From Treponema sp. (GTDB taxonomy: Bacteria > Spirochaetota > Spirochaetia > Treponematales > Breznakiellaceae), in NCBI GenBank assembly GCA_031266095.1, contig JAISBR010000097.1, positions 1-7,771 on the forward strand: 7,771 nt of DNA. The letters are read 5' to 3'. The notes under the pieces are model-generated. The model did no database searches. It was not told where the DNA came from and was given only the letters and a program-made list of their open reading frames with translations. How positions within the stretch are numbered: the stretch's first letter is position 1; every line of letters starts with the position of its first letter. This document shows, piece by piece, positions 6,912-7,771 of the stretch. A program made the position numbers and the translations under genes.

Positions 6912-6940
6912 AGTATATCCCCTTCTATTATCACGGACAA
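6912..6940 (-). promoter_or_regulatory. Predicted promoter of the selD operon
   Basis: On the minus strand TTGTCC (6935-6940) and TATACT (6912-6917) are separated by exactly 17 bases, close to sigma-70 consensus. Transcription would start around 6904-6906, at the annotated selD ATG, implying a leaderless or nearly leaderless message. A purine-rich AGAAGGGG (6919-6926) lies 13 bases before the ATG and could be a ribosome binding site instead, but it would then be outside this transcript. Confidence 0.6.
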
Positions 6941-6948
6941 GTTTAGGC

Positions 6949-6954
6949 TATGAT
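6949..6954 (+). promoter_or_regulatory. Candidate -10 element for mocA
   Basis: TATGAT lies just upstream of the mocA start codons. No good -35 box is seen; the best is TTATCA at 6928-6933 with a short 15-base spacer. A start of transcription near 6961 would leave out the ATG at 6960 and favour the ATG at 6972. The element lies beside the divergent selD promoter, so both could be controlled together. Confidence 0.4.
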
Positions 6955-6959
6955 ACCCC

Positions 6960-7592
6960 ATGCGGAACAATATGCCCGCCGACAGGATCTTCGCCATCCT
7001 TATGGCCGCAGGTTTTTCAAAACGTTTCGGTGATGAGAACAAACTCCTGGCTCCCTTCCGTAACAAACCGCTGGCGCGGCACACCCTGGATCTGGCCTGC
7101 GGCTTTGGCTGTTTCAGCGGCGTTTTTTTTATCGCCGCCGATGAAAGAGTCGCCGCGCTGGCCTGCGGCCTTCCGGTTACGCTGATACGCAACGCCGCCC
7201 CCCAAAAGGGTCAGCGGGAAAGCGTCCGCCTCGGTGTGGAAGCCGCCGGCGCCGTACCGTCCGGCAAACCGGTTTACTATCTCTTTTTTTCCTGTGATCA
7301 GCCTTTGCTCGATTCCGGCACGGTGCGGCGTATTCTAAAGGCCCGCCGGCCCGGACGCATTGTCGAACCCCGCTTCCAGGACAAGCCGGGTAATCCCTGC
7401 CTTTTTGCAGACGCGTTCCGGGACGAACTGGCGGCGCTGAAGCCCGGCGAAAACCCCAGAGCCATCAAGGCCCGGCACCCCGGCGCTGTAATCGCGGTAA
7501 CAGTCAGTAACCCATTCGCGCTTATTGATATTGACGAACCCGCGGGCTTACGTGCATTGGAGGCTTCGCCAGACTGGAATCCCCGGTTCTAA
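6960..7592 (+). CDS. mocA: MocA/YgfJ-type molybdenum cofactor nucleotidyltransferase
   Basis: A 210-residue (or 206 from the ATG at 6972) MobA-like NTP transferase. ILMAAGFSKRFG followed by DENKLL (13-30) is the nucleotide-binding signature of this fold, LxAGxSxRxGxxKLL. GQRESVRLG (84-92) matches the conserved G-x-S region. SCDQPLL (111-117) is the metal-binding DxP motif. KPGNPCLF (142-149) and LIDIDEPAGL (188-197) are the usual C-terminal landmarks. Members attach CMP to molybdopterin, or act as accessory proteins of selenium-dependent hydroxylases (YgfJ type). The selD-yedF-yqeC neighbourhood argues for the latter. The GDxGAR motif common in relatives is replaced by KPGENPRAIK (161-170). 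No convincing ribosome binding site precedes either ATG. Transcribed divergently from selD, 54 bases away. Confidence 0.9.
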   Translation: MRNNMPADRIFAILMAAGFSKRFGDENKLLAPFRNKPLARHTLDLACGFGCFSGVFFIAADERVAALACGLPVTLIRNAAPQKGQRESVRLGVEAAGAVPSGKPVYYLFFSCDQPLLDSGTVRRILKARRPGRIVEPRFQDKPGNPCLFADAFRDELAALKPGENPRAIKARHPGAVIAVTVSNPFALIDIDEPAGLRALEASPDWNPRF

Positions 7593-7663
7593 GCTGGGTA
7601 TCGGCGTTTACTTTCATGTTCCGGGAAACTGCCGCGTTTTGGAAGAAGTTTTAACCGCGAAGA

Positions 7664-7672
7664 TGCTATGAT
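7664..7672 (+). promoter_or_regulatory. Extended -10 promoter element upstream of the putative selC
   Basis: TGCTATGAT fits the extended -10 pattern TGnTATAAT with one mismatch. The region 16-18 bases upstream (around 7645-7650) gives only a poor -35, which is acceptable for extended -10 promoters. Transcription would start near 7679, just before the stem-loop and the tRNA-like 3' edge. Confidence 0.5.
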
Positions 7673-7684
7673 TTGAATTATCGG

Positions 7685-7722
7685 GAGTAAGTGGTACTCT
7701 GGTCTGACGGGGCCAGAGAGCC
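7685..7722 (+). other. Strong stem-loop in the non-coding leader
   Basis: CTCTGGTC (7697-7704) pairs with GGCCAGAG (7711-7718) around the loop TGACGG. After an A-A mismatch the stem extends with GGT (7693-7695) against GCC (7720-7722), one pair being a wobble. An overlapping alternative, GAGTA (7685-7689) with TACTC (7695-7699), competes for the same bases. There is no T-tract after it, so it is not a standard terminator. Its function is unknown; it could be a processing site of a tRNA precursor. Confidence 0.5.
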
Positions 7723-7755
7723 GGTGGCAGGTTGGTTTGCGACGTGAGGAAATCC

Positions 7756-7771
7756 GGAGGTGCTTCGGGTA
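7756..7771 (+). tRNA. selC: Putative 5' end of tRNA-Sec (partial, cut by the window edge)
   Basis: The last 16 bases, GGAGGTGC TT CGGGTA, fit the start of a bacterial selenocysteine tRNA: an eight-base acceptor strand beginning GGAG, two linker bases, then a six-base D-stem strand. E. coli tRNA-Sec has the same 8+2+6 spacing (GGAAGATC, GT, CGTCTC). With the seven-base acceptor of ordinary tRNAs, position 8 would be C instead of the nearly invariant T, which argues against other tRNAs. The anticodon is outside the window. The nearby selD cluster supports the call, but 16 bases cannot prove it. Confidence 0.5.

Noticed and set aside
6613..7185. 190-codon plus-strand open frame across selD and mocA
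   Set aside because: It covers two strongly conserved genes and the promoter region between them; no family features.
7681..7771. RNase P RNA start (GAGGAAA then TCCGG resembles the P4 region)
   Set aside because: The nearly invariant GAGGAAAGTCC lacks its G here (GAGGAAATCC), the bases after it do not continue the pattern, and the upstream hairpin is too far from it to be P3.
7713..7771. T-box leader (AGAGAG followed by a GGTGG-like stretch)
   Set aside because: No specifier loop or matching Stem I can be built, the T-box sequence itself is not in view, and the element is mainly a Gram-positive feature.
1..7771. CRISPR array or tandem repeats
   Set aside because: No regularly spaced direct repeats were seen anywhere in the window.

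Overview
The window reads as a moderately GC-rich bacterial chromosome segment. The gene set (selenium handling, acetate kinase, a PfkB kinase) and the style of the proteins suggest an anaerobe, possibly a spirochaete of the termite-gut Treponema type. That assignment is an impression from protein sequence and gene content, not a test.

Left part (1-1094): an accessory patch. It holds the 3' end of a small gene followed by a small ribbon-helix-helix-like gene, together looking like a toxin-antitoxin pair, closed by a clear intrinsic terminator (448-472). Next come the N-terminus of an exported protein that stops abruptly (502-732) and the N-terminal piece of an IS5-type transposase (755 to about 931), followed by about 150 bases with no convincing gene. 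A DJ-1/PfpI-family gene (1095-1664) with a strong ribosome binding site follows on the plus strand.

Central part (1676-6905, minus strand): six tightly packed genes in the transcription order selD, yedF, a DUF3343 Se/S-carrier-like gene, yqeC, ackA and a PfkB-family sugar/nucleoside kinase. Gaps run from a 13-base overlap to about 29 bases, so one transcript is likely. A good sigma-70-type promoter (TTGTCC, 17 bases, TATACT) lies just in front of selD. The pfkB end converges on the DJ-1 gene with only 11 bases between them.

Right part (6960-7771, plus strand): a mocA/ygfJ-type nucleotidyltransferase diverges from selD across a 54-base intergenic region. After it comes a non-coding stretch with an extended -10 element and a strong stem-loop. 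The final 16 bases look like the 5' end of tRNA-Sec (selC).

Working model: SelD makes selenophosphate. YedF and the DUF3343 protein are candidate selenium carriers, and YqeC and MocA are accessory factors of selenium-dependent molybdenum hydroxylases (the labile-selenium cofactor trait). If the right-edge tRNA-Sec is real, the same selenophosphate also feeds selenocysteine synthesis. Acetate kinase in the same operon fits a metabolism in which selenoenzymes lead to acetyl phosphate, for example glycine reductase or acetogenesis. The enzymes that would use the selenium are not in this window.
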